Below are positions 1-11,529 of a stretch of DNA of 64,000 bases, one piece after another. The notes under the pieces were generated by a model. The model was not told the origin of the DNA and did no database searches. It worked only from the letters and a program-made list of their open reading frames with translations. The DNA is from Ceriagrion tenellum (taxonomy: Eukaryota > Arthropoda > Insecta > Odonata > Coenagrionidae), in the NCBI GenBank assembly GCA_963169105.1, contig OY720643.1, forward strand, positions 26,508,373-26,572,372, written 5' to 3'. The position numbers and the translations under genes are program-made. Each line of letters begins with the position of its first letter. The first letter of the stretch is position 1.

Positions 1-3000
1 ATTTGAATATATAATACTTCTCCTCTCCATCTCTATGAAAACACCACATATATTCGTGGGTTGTGAAATATTTTAAAACGCTTGTTAAAATTAGCAGGAA
101 AAGCACAATATTTGCAAATTAATGATTACTCGGAGCTGAGAATGATAGTGTTGCCGCATGTGCCATAAATATAATCTAAAGGCCTCATTGGTAAAAAGAA
201 AATAATTACTCAGATAAGCTACACAACCACAACAAATATACAAAAAATTTAAATGCAAACTCCATTTGAACAATAAAAACTGAAAACTATTTCGGTGTTA
301 ACGTCAGATTGAATACAAAGCCTGCTTTTAAAAACATCAAATATTAACGCTCGACTGATCTCTTCGCTCTATTTCCCTTATTAGTATTGGCATAAGCGCT
401 CATTACAGATAAACAGGAAAAAATATTTTTTAAACTTTAAAATATAATTCCAAACACACCACCTTCCCGTTCTTATTTTATTAAGCTTATTTATTATATT
501 CTTATTTTATTTATTATATAACATCAAGCGTCTAGTAAATGCTGATTTTAAAATGAAGAAATTTTATGCAGGGAATTCCGATAATATAGTTATAAAATAT
601 AATTAGGAAATGCGCCTTAGTTTGAACTGCCATAGGTGTAAACGAAACCACTTCTGTATTTTCATCAGAATTAAGACACATGTCTCTGTCCAAATACATC
701 ACACATTAATTTGATCCATAAACCTTTTGTGTAATAAAATAACGAGCATCTAGGCAAAATTACAACGAGGTCGAACACCACTTTGAATGCTGCTAACATT
801 TTATGTATACAACCCCATAGGGTGAAAACAATTCTATAAAGTAAAAGTTTAAGCTCATCCACATCATCTTTGGTAAGCATGGAACTTTCGAAGTTTCATG
901 GATAGGGTCGAAAATTAGGCAACTCCTACTTGGTGCCCGTAAAATTTAACACGGGCAGCAAATTGGCCGGTCCTCGAAATTGCGGTCAACGTTGAAATAA
1001 GAGGTATGTTCTTCGTGCATGAAACTTTGTTTTACGCATCTAAAGCTGAGTTTATTTCCTAAGAATTTAGCTTTTTGGAGTATCTTAAACATAATTCACC
1101 TAAGCACACTTCCGAGAAACGTTTTTAATTGCCTCCAAATACTCTCAAAAGATTGCAGGCCATTTTTCTAGACTCAGTTTTATTAATAACCAGGCTGACA
1201 CCTGATGCCTCGGCACAAAATTGCTTTTCGCCATATGGTCATCGGGACCGGAACGTTACTCCGTCCTATCCAATCCAAGGCGTCGGCCCAAATTGGCCAC
1301 GGGAGAATATCCAGACACTGCAGGGTACTAGAGGGCCAAGGATTGACCTCTTCGGCCGATTACACTTGAATGGAGAAGGTAGGTCGTGGAGGGAGTGATG
1401 TATAAAGCAGGGGTGGGGCAACTGAAGATAGATGGTGGTAAGAACGACTTCCGGGGTGAAAATATAAATGCCATTCAAAACTAAGAGGAACGACAAATGT
1501 TCGAAGGATGTTAATTGGTTCTTGGCGAACGTATTTATGCAACCACACTTCATACCATGAGTAGGTAATCCAAAATGACTTCAAATTCACGAAATTAATT
1601 ACTCGCATAAACGAATAAAAAAATCATATGACCAAGTAAGAGCTGAAAGCATGTATTTCATGTATAATCTAATTCAATTCTTCATTGAAGTTTGGTATAA
1701 ACCACAGAGTATCAATAAATCGATGAGTGTCATGAATTGATTCATTATAAGATATGTATAGCAAGAATCATATGATTTTGTTCATACAATAATATAATAT
1801 TTGAATGAATTATGATCTTTAAATTTCGTTTTTTTATCCTAGTCATTACACTAGTAACTGAATAAGTGTTTTTCATCTTCTTGTACTGACTTGATGCTAG
1901 TTAGATTCATTTAAATTAGGGCCTTGTGTTTTCATTTGATAACTAGATGCTTCACTGCTAACCAAGCAGGAATTGACAACTCAAGTGAGTATATTTTTCT
2001 TAAAAACAGGAATGGTAAAGAAAATGTCATCTACAACGCGGAGCCTGAGACGTTTCCCGCGTCAGCCACACGTGAGGGTCCAAAAGAGAAGAATGAATTT
2101 CAACTGTAGTGACGCGCTTGGTAGTGCGTAACGGAAGATAATAATATTAGAAAAAAATGGCTGTTTCTAAATTCCATTCCTTCGTATATAACCCAACCGG
2201 AATGCCAACTACTTAATACGTAAGAGCTATCTTAATACACAATAGGCATTGACTAATCCATCGAATTCACCTCACAAAAGAGGTTAATTTTTTTAAATTT
2301 TATCTGCCGACTATAGTTTCAACAGATGAACGCTTCGTAGCCACAAAGTTAATTAAAATCATTGAATTATGAACTTCATAAAGTTTATTCAATTTTACAA
2401 TATCAATTGAGTGCCTCAATGTCACGCTAGCAACCTTGACACGCTTAAAGTTACCATACACTTAGGAGAGAACTGGGTTTTCTGCCACTCATTTTTATCT
2501 AAACTTTTGAATACAGATTGAAATAAAATTATGCTTAGCTGGCAAGTAACCACCACAGCTCTGAGTTCATTACTGAAGAATGACAAAGGACGAAAGCAAG
2601 AGCAAGTCATGCATACATTATTCACTAGATAATCTGCTATAATGTTGGCTCGTGTACCACATACTTCCTCATTATTCATCGCCAAATTTCATCCCAGAAA
2701 CTCTGGAAAATCCTTTCACTTCCCGCAGAGCAATAATTTTGGATAGTTAAAAGATTTAATTACCAATCAGTCGAAGGAAGGAGCTTTATCGAAGTTATGA
2801 AAACAAATAGCATAACGAGGAGGTATGAATTATGAACTCTTCATTAATTTTTGGTAATAAAAAAGACCTCGGATAATGACAACTATAATGCGGAGAAATA
2901 CTTTTGTTTGCAATACTTAACTTAGTTGGATGAAGAAACCTATGATTCATAAATGATTTCAAACAGCGTTACATTCAAGATAATTCATAAAAATAGAGCC

Positions 3001-3165
3001 TTTCCAAAGAAATCATGGCAGCTTTTTCGTGAAACCGGAGACCTCAAGATAAATAGCTGAAGAGAGAATATTTTTCCCATCACATTCCAAGCGTGCCTTC
3101 CACTCCTCTGCCACAAATAACGTTCTTTGCTTTTCAGCGCCATACATTTCCTTCCCCTATAAATC
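1..3165. other. AT-rich DNA, no gene recognised
   Basis: Unique-looking AT-rich sequence with frequent stops in all frames. Short open frames of 60-95 codons occur on both strands, but none shows a motif or a compositional change suggesting a gene. I see no RNA gene or mobile-element end here. Confidence 0.6.
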
Positions 3166-3169
3166 CCGC

Positions 3170-3430
3170 GTAGTATCTCATTCCAATGGCAGTCGTCCTT
3201 ATTCCTGCTTCCACGAACGATCTCCCGAGCTCCACTCGACCCGGGTGGCGACCTTAAGATTCTCACGTACTGGGAAGGACACCATTGTAATTGAATTGAT
3301 GAAGAGCTCGGAGGCAGTGCTGGCCCGAGAAGAACTATGCGCCGGAGCGGGAGGGGAAGATTTGAGTAAAGCTTTTGGGACACCAGGAATCGATAAACTG
3401 ACGAAGAGAGTAACCCTATTACCCTAAAGG
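3170..3430. other. GC-richer patch, no gene recognised
   Basis: A local rise in GC with several CpG-containing words. A minus-strand frame of 165 codons (3482-2985) and a plus-strand frame of 60 codons overlap in it. Neither resembles a family I know. Overlapping open frames on opposite strands are expected where stop codons are rare because of composition, so I treat this as one of the small GC-rich islands of the window rather than an exon. Confidence 0.35.
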
Positions 3431-5890
3431 CATAGATCGACGCAATGTTGAAATTCATTGCCAGGGAAAGAGCTCCGTTCAATTATAAGGATATCAAACG
3501 ATAAAAATGTATGTATGTTGGATGAGAACTATTTGAACGGTGAACCGTTCCATGTCACTTGGTCTGACATTAAGGATTAAGTTGATTGATGTATTTTATC
3601 ACATGTACGAGTAATAAATTTTCCAAATACAGGAGCTAGAATATTATAACATACTTTGAGTGGTTAAAAGAGACAGTACATAGTTAGTATCCTAAATATG
3701 AAAAATATACATAGATAAGAGATTGATGAACTACAAGTTAACAGCTTTATTTAGGGGAAATTCTCGGGAAAACTACTGAAACAAAATATGTGAAAATAGA
3801 ATGCAACAGAGACCGCAGAACTAAAAGCTCGCATGACAGTTAAAAAGATAAGCATATTTATACGCAGCAGAAGATAATTGATTAAGATAATGAAAATCAA
3901 CAAATTTGTAAAACCAAATATTAAAATAGGTAATTTCAGCTCGAAGTTTTTGGAAAAAACGACTCGCGACATATCCATAATAATAGATAAAATAGTCACA
4001 TATATGGACGAGATCATATTTTGTTTTCCAAATAATTGCAAAATATTTTCACTTAAAATGCGTAAATATTAAAAATATATTAAATGACGACAACAAATAT
4101 GATTACGACTGAACACTGTGTTGACTACCATTTCAAAAAATTATCCCAGGGATTATCCACATCAAATATTAAATAATAAAACATTTTAATGAATGTTTAT
4201 ACAAGGCCAATAAAGAGCAACTATATGTATTTTGAATTAATAATTTTAGCTGAATATCTATAAATGCATTTATAAACAAAGCCAAAACAAACATAACATA
4301 ACAACAAACAAAAAGGATATTTACTTTGCGAATTGATACTTTGGTAACCTTTGAACCGCAGACAGAAGCGCATTTTACTTTGGCGAGGAATTTTGCTGTG
4401 AATCATTTAAATTTCACTTCACTTTTTTTTTAAATTTAAATTTTCACGAGTTTGGTCAAACAGCTGCCTAACTCGTTGGTGTACAACGGAAGGCAGGATT
4501 TTATTTTCTGTGTTTAGATTTACTCTAATGCCTAATAATCTAATATATACGCATTATTGACTTCAATATTATACTGGACTCAAAAGTACACGGATGGTAA
4601 AGTAAACCAGTCAAAATAAGTATAGATCTCACATTAAAACGGTTATCCAACACTCATAATGTTTTTCGTAAATCCTAGTTTATCCAAGAAAACTTAATAG
4701 TGTAACGAATTTATTAATTCATGATTCATACAAATCAAAAATATTCAACTGGGCAATAGCTACCACCGGTAAAATGTTATTCATATCCAGTTATGGCCGC
4801 ACTGCACTTACACTTTTGCCATACGTTAAAAATAATCAATGTAAACTGATCGGTAATTCGAAGCTCTCGGATGCAAGGGTCCCTCTGTAAGTCAAGGCCA
4901 TGTTTTTTGTCCATTCTTGATTCCATAACCCTTTAGTTAAGTATAATTTTTTCACAAACTTATGCCGATAGAACTGGTGTAACATGAAATACCTTCCACT
5001 TAGCAGTAACATTAGGTCTAGAATATCCAAAGGTAGTAATTAAGTAAATGAACTTCAATAAATTATTCCTAGTGTTCAGAGACTCATCAATTTTCCAAAT
5101 TCAAAACGTAATTTCATTGCTTTAATAAAATAATTATACATGACAATAATTACTGCACTTTCAAGTACTTTTCAGCAGTACTTGCAATGATCTTTTCATA
5201 ACAACGCAAAAGTGTTGTTTGTTTACCATGATACATATCACAAGTTATTTTATTAAATACAAGACAATTTTGGAATAACAATGCTATGATGGAAAAGTAC
5301 AATTAAATTTTTCCCTAAATCAAATTAAGCATTTAACCGAATTTTTAGAACCATGCATGTAAACTATCATTATTAGTCTTCAAAGAAGTCACTCTGATAG
5401 AATTGTATTGTCATTCTGATAGAATAATAGAATTGCTATCTCCCAGTTCACCCATCTAATTAGTTTACTTCCACATGCACTTAAGAATATATAAATTTAG
5501 AACTATTTTGTAATTTATAATAATCCGTCTTAAAAAACAAATCGTAATTGTTTTCCCCTGAATAAGTGCTGGAGGTTGGAAACTATGTCATCCAGAGGCC
5601 GTTTTTTTATATCGGTGTTAAGTACACATTGACGCTCTCGCAAATATGACAACATAAAATTCAATATCATATAAAATTATATGGATGAGCTACCTACTAC
5701 AGGATAAGTGCACTTAGGGTTGAATGTAAACATTTAAATAATAATTAAAAGTACCTTGGTATAAGGACCAGAATATTCACGTCGCTGTGTATCACCGATA
5801 TGACATTTCGAGATTTTCTCCTGACAATACTCTATTCTATGCGGCATAGAAATTATAGAAAGCGACAAATTTGTATACTCATGAAAAGTT
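3431..5890. other. AT-rich DNA, no gene recognised
   Basis: AT-rich sequence with only short frames (up to 96 codons) that lack recognisable motifs. No repeat or TE boundary is visible. Confidence 0.6.
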
Positions 5891-5892
5891 CC

Positions 5893-6480
5893 TTCAAGTA
5901 TCTGGGAAGTATAGTCACTCAGAACCTCAACTGTTCAGAGGAAATTAGAAGTATCATTATGCAAGAAAAAGTAGCATTTAGCAAGGTTAAGGAACTGGTG
6001 ACAACGAGGAATGTCAGGACAGATATAAGAAAAAGATTAGCAAAATCCTTCATATGCTTCATGGAGTATTTTACTATGCGGATGCGAAACATGGACTTTG
6101 AAGAAGAGAGAAGAAAAGTAATTGGAAACTTTGAGATGTGGCTGTGGCGAAGAATGGAGAGAATTGGGAGGAAAGATACAGTTGGGAATGATGACGTGCT
6201 GAGGAGGATTGGAGAAGAAAGGAGTATTTGGAGAGAAATTAAAAAGAGGAAGACTAATTGGATTGGGCATATTTTAAGGAGGAATAGTGTTCAGAAATTA
6301 ATTATAGAAGGAAAACTAGAAGGGAAGAGAGGAAGAGGAAGGAGGAGGCACGGAATGCCGACAGACATCTACAAAAGAAGAGATATGATGAGTTGAAAAG
6401 AATGGACCAGAGCAAAAGGCTGTGGATGCAGTACTGTTGAAACCTACCCAAGGACAGAATCATAATGATAATGAAAAATT
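5893..6480 (+). mobile_element. Non-LTR retrotransposon (LINE) 3' end, degraded
   Basis: The plus-strand frame 5800-6396 encodes the C-terminal tail of a LINE reverse-transcriptase ORF. From about residue 32 it reads FKYLGSIVTQ, followed by a stretch of alternating charged residues, then FEMWLWRRMERI, then NDDVLRRIGEERSIW, then WIGHILRR and a basic GKRGRGRRR tail. These blocks, in this order, are characteristic of the post-RT region of RTE/L2-like insect LINEs. Homology appears to continue past the stop at 6396 in another frame (a DELKRM...W segment and NLPKDRI), so the copy is frameshifted. It lacks the endonuclease and the RT core, as expected for a 5'-truncated insertion. The stretch after 6460 is rich in AATGATAATGA, possibly the element's tail. 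The exact clade cannot be fixed by eye. Confidence 0.85.
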
Positions 6481-6535
6481 ACTACATGTTCATAGCATAT
6501 TCCGTGATCACCTCCCAGTGATAAATATGCATACA

Positions 6536-6647
6536 AAATTCAAACATGGTGGGTGAAATTTTTTAAGAAATTGCCATGATAAAAATTTAAAGAAGAATTT
6601 TTCTCATTGCAATTTCTTCAAAAATTTCACCCTCCATGTTTGAATTT
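6536..6647. repeat. 112-bp imperfect inverted repeat
   Basis: Arms of about 52 bp (6536-6587 and 6596-6647) are reverse complements with about four mismatches, separated by about 8 bp. The right arm begins with GAATTTTTCTCATTGCAA, which recurs almost exactly at 6881, directly after the tRNA-like sequence. The arms are therefore probably body fragments of the same SINE family in opposite orientation. Confidence 0.7.
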
Positions 6648-6807
6648 CAAATGGCTAAGCACGGCATAAGTGCTGGTGAAGGATACTGTCTCTTGGTTGT
6701 GGCATCTTTGAAGTCCTCTTCTCCCTTGCGTTGCCATCTTTAATGGACCGCAGGGGCCTAAGATCTAGTTGCCTTGTATCCACCAAAATTGCCATGGGAA
6801 TCAGGAA

Positions 6808-6879
6808 GCCTGGATAACGTAGTGGTCTGCGCATTGGTCCGGCAAACCAAAGGTCCGTGATTCGATTCCCGGTCCAGGC
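6808..6879 (+). tRNA. tRNA-like sequence, probably the head of a SINE
   Basis: 72 nt that can fold as a tRNA. The acceptor stem is a perfect 7 bp (GCCTGGA with TCCAGGC). The anticodon stem is a perfect 5 bp (TTGGT with ACCAA) around the loop CCGGCAA, so the anticodon by position is GGC. There is an A-box-like TAACGTAGTGG and a B-box-like GATTCGATTCC. The D stem is weak and the T stem has a mismatch or an extra base; position 33 is C rather than T. The flank at 6881 (GAATTTTTCTCATGGCAA) matches the nearby inverted repeat, which favours a tRNA-derived SINE of about 150 bp (6808 to about 6960) over a functional tRNA gene. The complete acceptor stem is unusual for a SINE head, so a decayed tRNA gene remains possible. 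Confidence 0.5.
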
Positions 6880-6964
6880 CGAATTTTTCTCATGGCAATT
6901 TCTACATGCATACAAATGTTCCCAATCACAACTGCCATATTCGAATGACAAATTCTGATAAGAG

Positions 6965-7435
6965 CATTATACGAATGATAAATTCCTGTGCCTGCATATT
7001 CTTGAGGGCATCTCCAGATATTAAATAGGAAATAAAAGTAGAAACCAAGACATTCCGCAAATAATTAATGTTTTGCACCAGTACTATCGTTTGAGACAAG
7101 ATATAATTTTAGTACGGTGAAGTAATATTTCCTGAATTAAATTAGCACAAGAACTGCCACGTGTTCTTTAGAGTATTCTCTTTTTACAACATGGAAGTAA
7201 CATTCGCGATATATTTATAAAACAAAAAAGCGTAAGTGCTAGTTCTGGACAGCGACATCGAGAATATTCAAGTTTATTATTATTTTTATCCCTAGATATT
7301 TCGTAGAATTTGTCTACAGCATTCAGGGTAAAAAAATAATTCCCAATAGATGCTGCAAAGCCGTCTTTCGTCTAGTAATTTACTTCCCATGCGTCATAAA
7401 AATGCAGTCGGTAATAAATGCTTTCATTTAATCGC
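6965..7435. other. AT-rich DNA, nothing recognised
   Basis: No frame, repeat or RNA gene could be supported here. Confidence 0.6.
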
Positions 7436-7439
7436 ACAT

Positions 7440-8065
7440 GGGGGGAGGGGACACCCGTGGGTGTTTTTAAAAAACCCTCATCCGCGGGATACGGACGCGT
7501 TATTGCTCGTAAAAAAACAGAAATTCTCCTCCCCGGGCCCAGGCGGAGAAAAAAGTGAACAATATCGAATTCGAGCCGTAAAAATGTATCGCCTCCACCC
7601 CTTTCCCTCACCTACCCGGCAGAAAAAAACATGCACCTCCTCTCGGCCGCATCGACCGCTTCTTTGGCTATTGCTCCGTAAACCCTCCCGCGCGGAATAT
7701 CCGAACTATTCCGTTACACTCCACCTACACCCCTATTCCTACGCCCTCCTTCCATTTTATTTTCCATCATCCGGCCGCATTTGCCGGCGAAGGGACCGAT
7801 GAGAACACAGATAGCGCCCGCTGACGGCAACCGTCCCACGACTTTCGAGAATCGGATGCGCGGAAAATTTCCAATTTGCCTTCGAAAACGGTCCGGCCAC
7901 CACCTCGGCGCCCGGGAATCGCCACCCCTGCCCGCCACCCCTGTCCCACGGCCTATAGTCCCTGCCACCAAACCTCTATCCCCCGTCCCTACACGAATTC
8001 CCTACACTACTCTGTCCCACTTCCCAGCACTCCCTTCCCTTGAGTTACTCCAAACGTGGCCGTGA
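7440..8065. other. GC-rich, CpG-rich island
   Basis: A sharply bounded GC-rich block inside AT-rich flanks, with many CpG words and polypyrimidine stretches. Overlapping open frames exist on both strands (150 codons plus at 7350-7802, 94 plus, 85 and 79 minus), but all are proline/arginine-rich and resemble no family I know, which fits low stop density rather than coding. A CpG-rich regulatory island, a conserved non-coding element or a non-coding exon are the alternatives. Confidence 0.4.
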
Positions 8066-9235
8066 AAGACTTGGCGGATGCAGATAGTGTTTTCAGCGAC
8101 ACGCGGTGCATATTCTCGATAATGTTAAGTTAGTTTGGGTGAACCTTTTCTCCTCCCATAGAGGACAAATGACTTTATTCAAAACTTAATCGATTTTAAA
8201 ATTTTTAATTATTTTATTATTTAATTTTTATTTTATAATTTATTTGTTTATTTCAACTTAAATATGTATACGTAGCATACGCACTTGACGGTATGACTTC
8301 TTAGCAATCAAGTAAATATACATATTAGCCGCATTAACTTTATTTTCATGATTCAGATGAATTACAGCTAATACTTTTACAAACAAATATTCATATAGTG
8401 CTTTATAAAGTTACAAGTGAGTAATACATGTATTCTCAACAAATCTGAGAAAAACTTTGGAGTATTCACGGTGACATTCCTTACATGATGTGTGCTTTAA
8501 TGCAATTCTTTAGAAATATAATATATCAAGATGGCAGATCAATACCTAGTGAATTGGAAAGCAGTCCTCTGCTTGTTGCTTATATTTTCAAAAGTAGGGC
8601 CAAAAGGACCAAAGTGACTTTTTATGTCACCATTAGAAGGAAAGACACCATTTCTACTGAGGTTTTGGAGAATTACTGAGTCTTATTAGCTCTGATATAT
8701 TTCTCAAACTGCAATCACATTCTTAACCTATATACTCCGATGAAGTACGTATGGCACCTAATAATTCGTGTAAACTTTCCTATTGAAATATAAAACAAAT
8801 AATTTGCAGATAATATAGGGTATGGGAGATAAAATATATATTTTACCACTAAAGGAAAAGAAGATAAAAGTGACGATGAAATGGTTTGAAGTTTCTGAAA
8901 AGTAATTTCATGATTTAATGACATGATGAAAATATGATTGCACAAATTATTATTTTAAATCAATGTAAACGATGAATTGCCATTTCCTATCTTAGCAAAA
9001 AGCTCATGTTAAAACATTCTATTATGAGATGCACTCCTTACGTCCAGCTCGATTATGGATTTACTCGCGATCTTGAACATACTTAATGAAATAATAAGAT
9101 ATTAGTGTCATTGCCAAAAAGCGGCACAAAGATAAGTTACCCGAAACTGAGTCTAAGTGTAGGTGAAATACTATAAATAAGACTTATTTCGCCTGTTACA
9201 AAAATATTCAGGAAAATTCTCCCGAAATATTCAGC
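8066..9235. other. AT-rich DNA, nothing recognised
   Basis: Very AT-rich around 8180-8260. Only short frames without motifs. Confidence 0.6.
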
Positions 9236-9239
9236 TGGG

Positions 9240-9655
9240 GGTACTAAGTTGTCGAGTAAGGTGTTAAATACGCCTCTTTCGCAAACTCCCCCTTCCTGCG
9301 CCGCTAAAGGGCCGGAGCCAAGGCCGTTCCAGGCGCTTTGGGCTAAGGGGGTATATGGGGAGGGTGGGGGGGGCAGACCCGCTTCATCCCATCCAACGGA
9401 ACATCGGAACGGCCTCGCGAATTGCCCCCGAGGGGGCCATAGTGGGAGGGGTGTGGGAGACGGGGCCAAAACACCCCCTGCCGCTACCCTCGGGTCGTTT
9501 TCCGCCCCTCTCTCTCAACGTACACTCCTTGGCGCGGAGATGCAGAACCACCCACCGCCAGCCGTCCCGGAATAGGGTTCCCGTGAGGCAGGGCCGGGTG
9601 GAGAGAGAACCGCCAATAGCCTCACCTACCACGTGCGGACGGTTTCCGATACCTT
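9240..9655. other. GC-rich, CpG-rich island
   Basis: A second GC-rich block with G- and C-runs and abrupt borders. Frames of 82-110 codons overlap on both strands with low-complexity Pro/Gly/Arg composition. No protein family is recognised. Confidence 0.4.
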
Positions 9656-9659
9656 AATT

Positions 9660-10145
9660 TTTCGGATGAGATGAGGCGTTGCTGCGGTAAGTGCACCTTT
9701 ATTACACACTGATCGGATGGAGGTGGGCAATTTTCACCCGAATAAGGAACCCGGTTATTTCACTGCAATTTTTGAAAGGTTACCGCGAATTTTCCATTTT
9801 GTTTTTTTTGCCATTATATTTTGTTTTTTATTAGTTTTTGTTCATTAGTTTGTTTTGTTTATTTTAAGTTTTGTTCATTAGTTTTATTAGTTTAGTTAAT
9901 TAGTTTTTGCCATTATATTTTGAATGAAAATAGAAACGGGATGGCGAAAGACATCAGCCAAGGAATTAGAACACTTGAGGGACATGGGAATTAATGGCTT
10001 CCATCCCGATGATTCCCAATTCCTCAGTTTTTAGAATTAAATGAGACGTTGATGCGTTTAGTGTGACTTAATTACCTATGAGCACATGAAAGCGGGAATA
10101 ACTCGGAAATTTCACCTGCACAAGTCACCCGCGTATTTTACAGTA
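9660..10145 (+). repeat. Two diverged direct repeats flanking a T-rich stretch
   Basis: The segment after 9668 (GATGAGGCGTTGCTGCG, then a TTATTACAC block, GAAT/GGAAT, a CACCCG block and a TTT.ACTGCAATTT-like end) has a recognisable, strongly diverged counterpart starting near 10040 (ATGAGACGTTGATGCG). Between them lies T-rich DNA (9785-9925) in which GCCATTATATTTTG occurs twice. I infer two old copies of one dispersed repeat, of unknown type. Confidence 0.35.
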
Positions 10146-10149
10146 ATTT

Positions 10150-10685
10150 CCGTTAAGTTAACACTAATTTTTATGATATAATAGCTGGAAAACATCATAT
10201 TCAAATGTTTAGCTAAAAATTTAGAAGGTGGAGAATAATGGACACGTAAAGTGAATTGAGAAAAAGTCTGCAGAACCGATAGATTAAAAAGGTCATATTT
10301 TCCACGTACAATAAGGGACCATAATAGTTGCGATACCTTGACCCTGACTAGGTAAAATATGTTTTCCACTTGTGCTAAATATTCTAACATCGTCATTAGT
10401 TATCAACCTGGCATGCAATTTCCGACATGATATAGCTCTTGCATGCTTAAGTGCCTTGAAGAACTTATCTGTCGCAGTAATTATAACAAATAGTCACATC
10501 CTAAGTAGTGTTCTGACTGATAGCATGTTCGTCCATGTAGCACTCTCCTAGTTTCTTGCCTGACCGCGTATTGCCATCCTGACCGCTTTTGGCCTGCGCC
10601 TGGCATTCCGCTGGAACGTACGCGGTTCGGATTTTAGCTAGGATGAGGGCTTCAAGCCTGGTGTGGAAACGCCCCGTGCCACACA
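10150..10685. other. No gene recognised
   Basis: Mixed AT-rich sequence with a GC-richer end near 10560-10680. Nothing could be assigned. Confidence 0.5.
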
Positions 10686-10687
10686 CC

Positions 10688-10830
10688 ATAGTGGTGGCTT
10701 AAACGGTACTTCATAGATGAAGAGCAGGCCCCTTCGTCCGGGAGGGTTATGGTTGTCACCTACGGGTTCGAGTACCGCCTGGAGTTGGTTTTTGTCCTTC
10801 CCAGGGTGTTGGTGTTTCCATCAAGCTCGC
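10688..10830 (+). mobile_element. Possible tRNA-derived SINE fragment
   Basis: An A-box-like TGGCTTAAACGGTA near 10694 and a strong B-box-like GGGTTCGAGTACC near 10763 are followed by TTTTTGTCCTTCCCAGGG, a tail style I associate with arthropod tRNA-derived SINEs. The A-to-B spacing of about 70 bp is longer than in a tRNA, so the head is altered or has an insertion. No target duplication was found. Confidence 0.4.
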
Positions 10831-11270
10831 GTTGCTCGGACTAAAAGAAAACTGCTCACATGTCAAAAACCGCTAAGCAGGATTACAGAGCCATTGTAGA
10901 TGCGAACGGAAGACCATAAATCTGCAGGGAATAAAATAAGTAGGGCAATTCAAGGTTAAAAAGTAGGAGAGTAGTCAAGAAAGTAGGTCAATTTTAACAA
11001 TTCCCTACATTTACGATCGCCTCTACACCTATATTTTGCAATATGGTGAGATTATGCTCCTCAAGTTTTATTTTATTTACCCTTGCTAGGTACTAGATGT
11101 AGGAAACTTTCGATAATTCTTAACTAAGTAGGTGACCCAGACATTTCACAATTTTTAAGGAAAATTTATACTTATTTTATAATTTGATACTTTTTGTTCA
11201 TTTAGAGGATACTTAAGATAATATGGATGCACAAAATAAAAAATTATGAATTGTAGAGAAGAGTAGAAGA
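10831..11270. other. AT-rich DNA, nothing recognised
   Basis: No supported feature. Confidence 0.55.
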
Positions 11271-11279
11271 GAAATAAAC

Positions 11280-11526
11280 CATATGGAACACCATATAGAA
11301 AAGAATAGCCAAACACATTGGACACACGCAATGTCGCCTAAGATGGACGCAATGGGTTTGTGAAGAACATATTGAAAGTAAAATGGAGGGAAAGGTTCTC
11401 AAAGGAAGACCCAGGAATAAGTTCATGGAACAAATAAAGAAAATAGTACATTGGGAGGTACACCAGGAGGTAAGGGAACTAGCATTAGATAGGGAAGGGT
11501 GGAGGGCTGCAGTCAGCCATAATTAA
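11280..11526 (+). mobile_element. LINE 3' end, degraded (second copy type)
   Basis: One plus-strand frame ending at the TAA 11524-11526 gives KHIGHTQCRLRW, then ESKMEGKVLKGRPRNKF, then QEVRELALDREGWRAAV. This matches the terminal region of LINE RT proteins: the GH(I/V)LR block, the E.K..GKRGRGRPR basic block, and the LA.DR..WR terminus. A stop lies upstream in frame and no RT core is present. It is a short 5'-truncated relic related in type to the copies at 5.9 and 13.8 kb but not close to either in sequence. Confidence 0.75.
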
Positions 11527-11529
11527 TAC

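Noticed and set aside
2985..3482. 165-codon minus-strand frame as a gene
   Set aside because: No recognisable domain, and it partly owes its length to a GC-richer patch.
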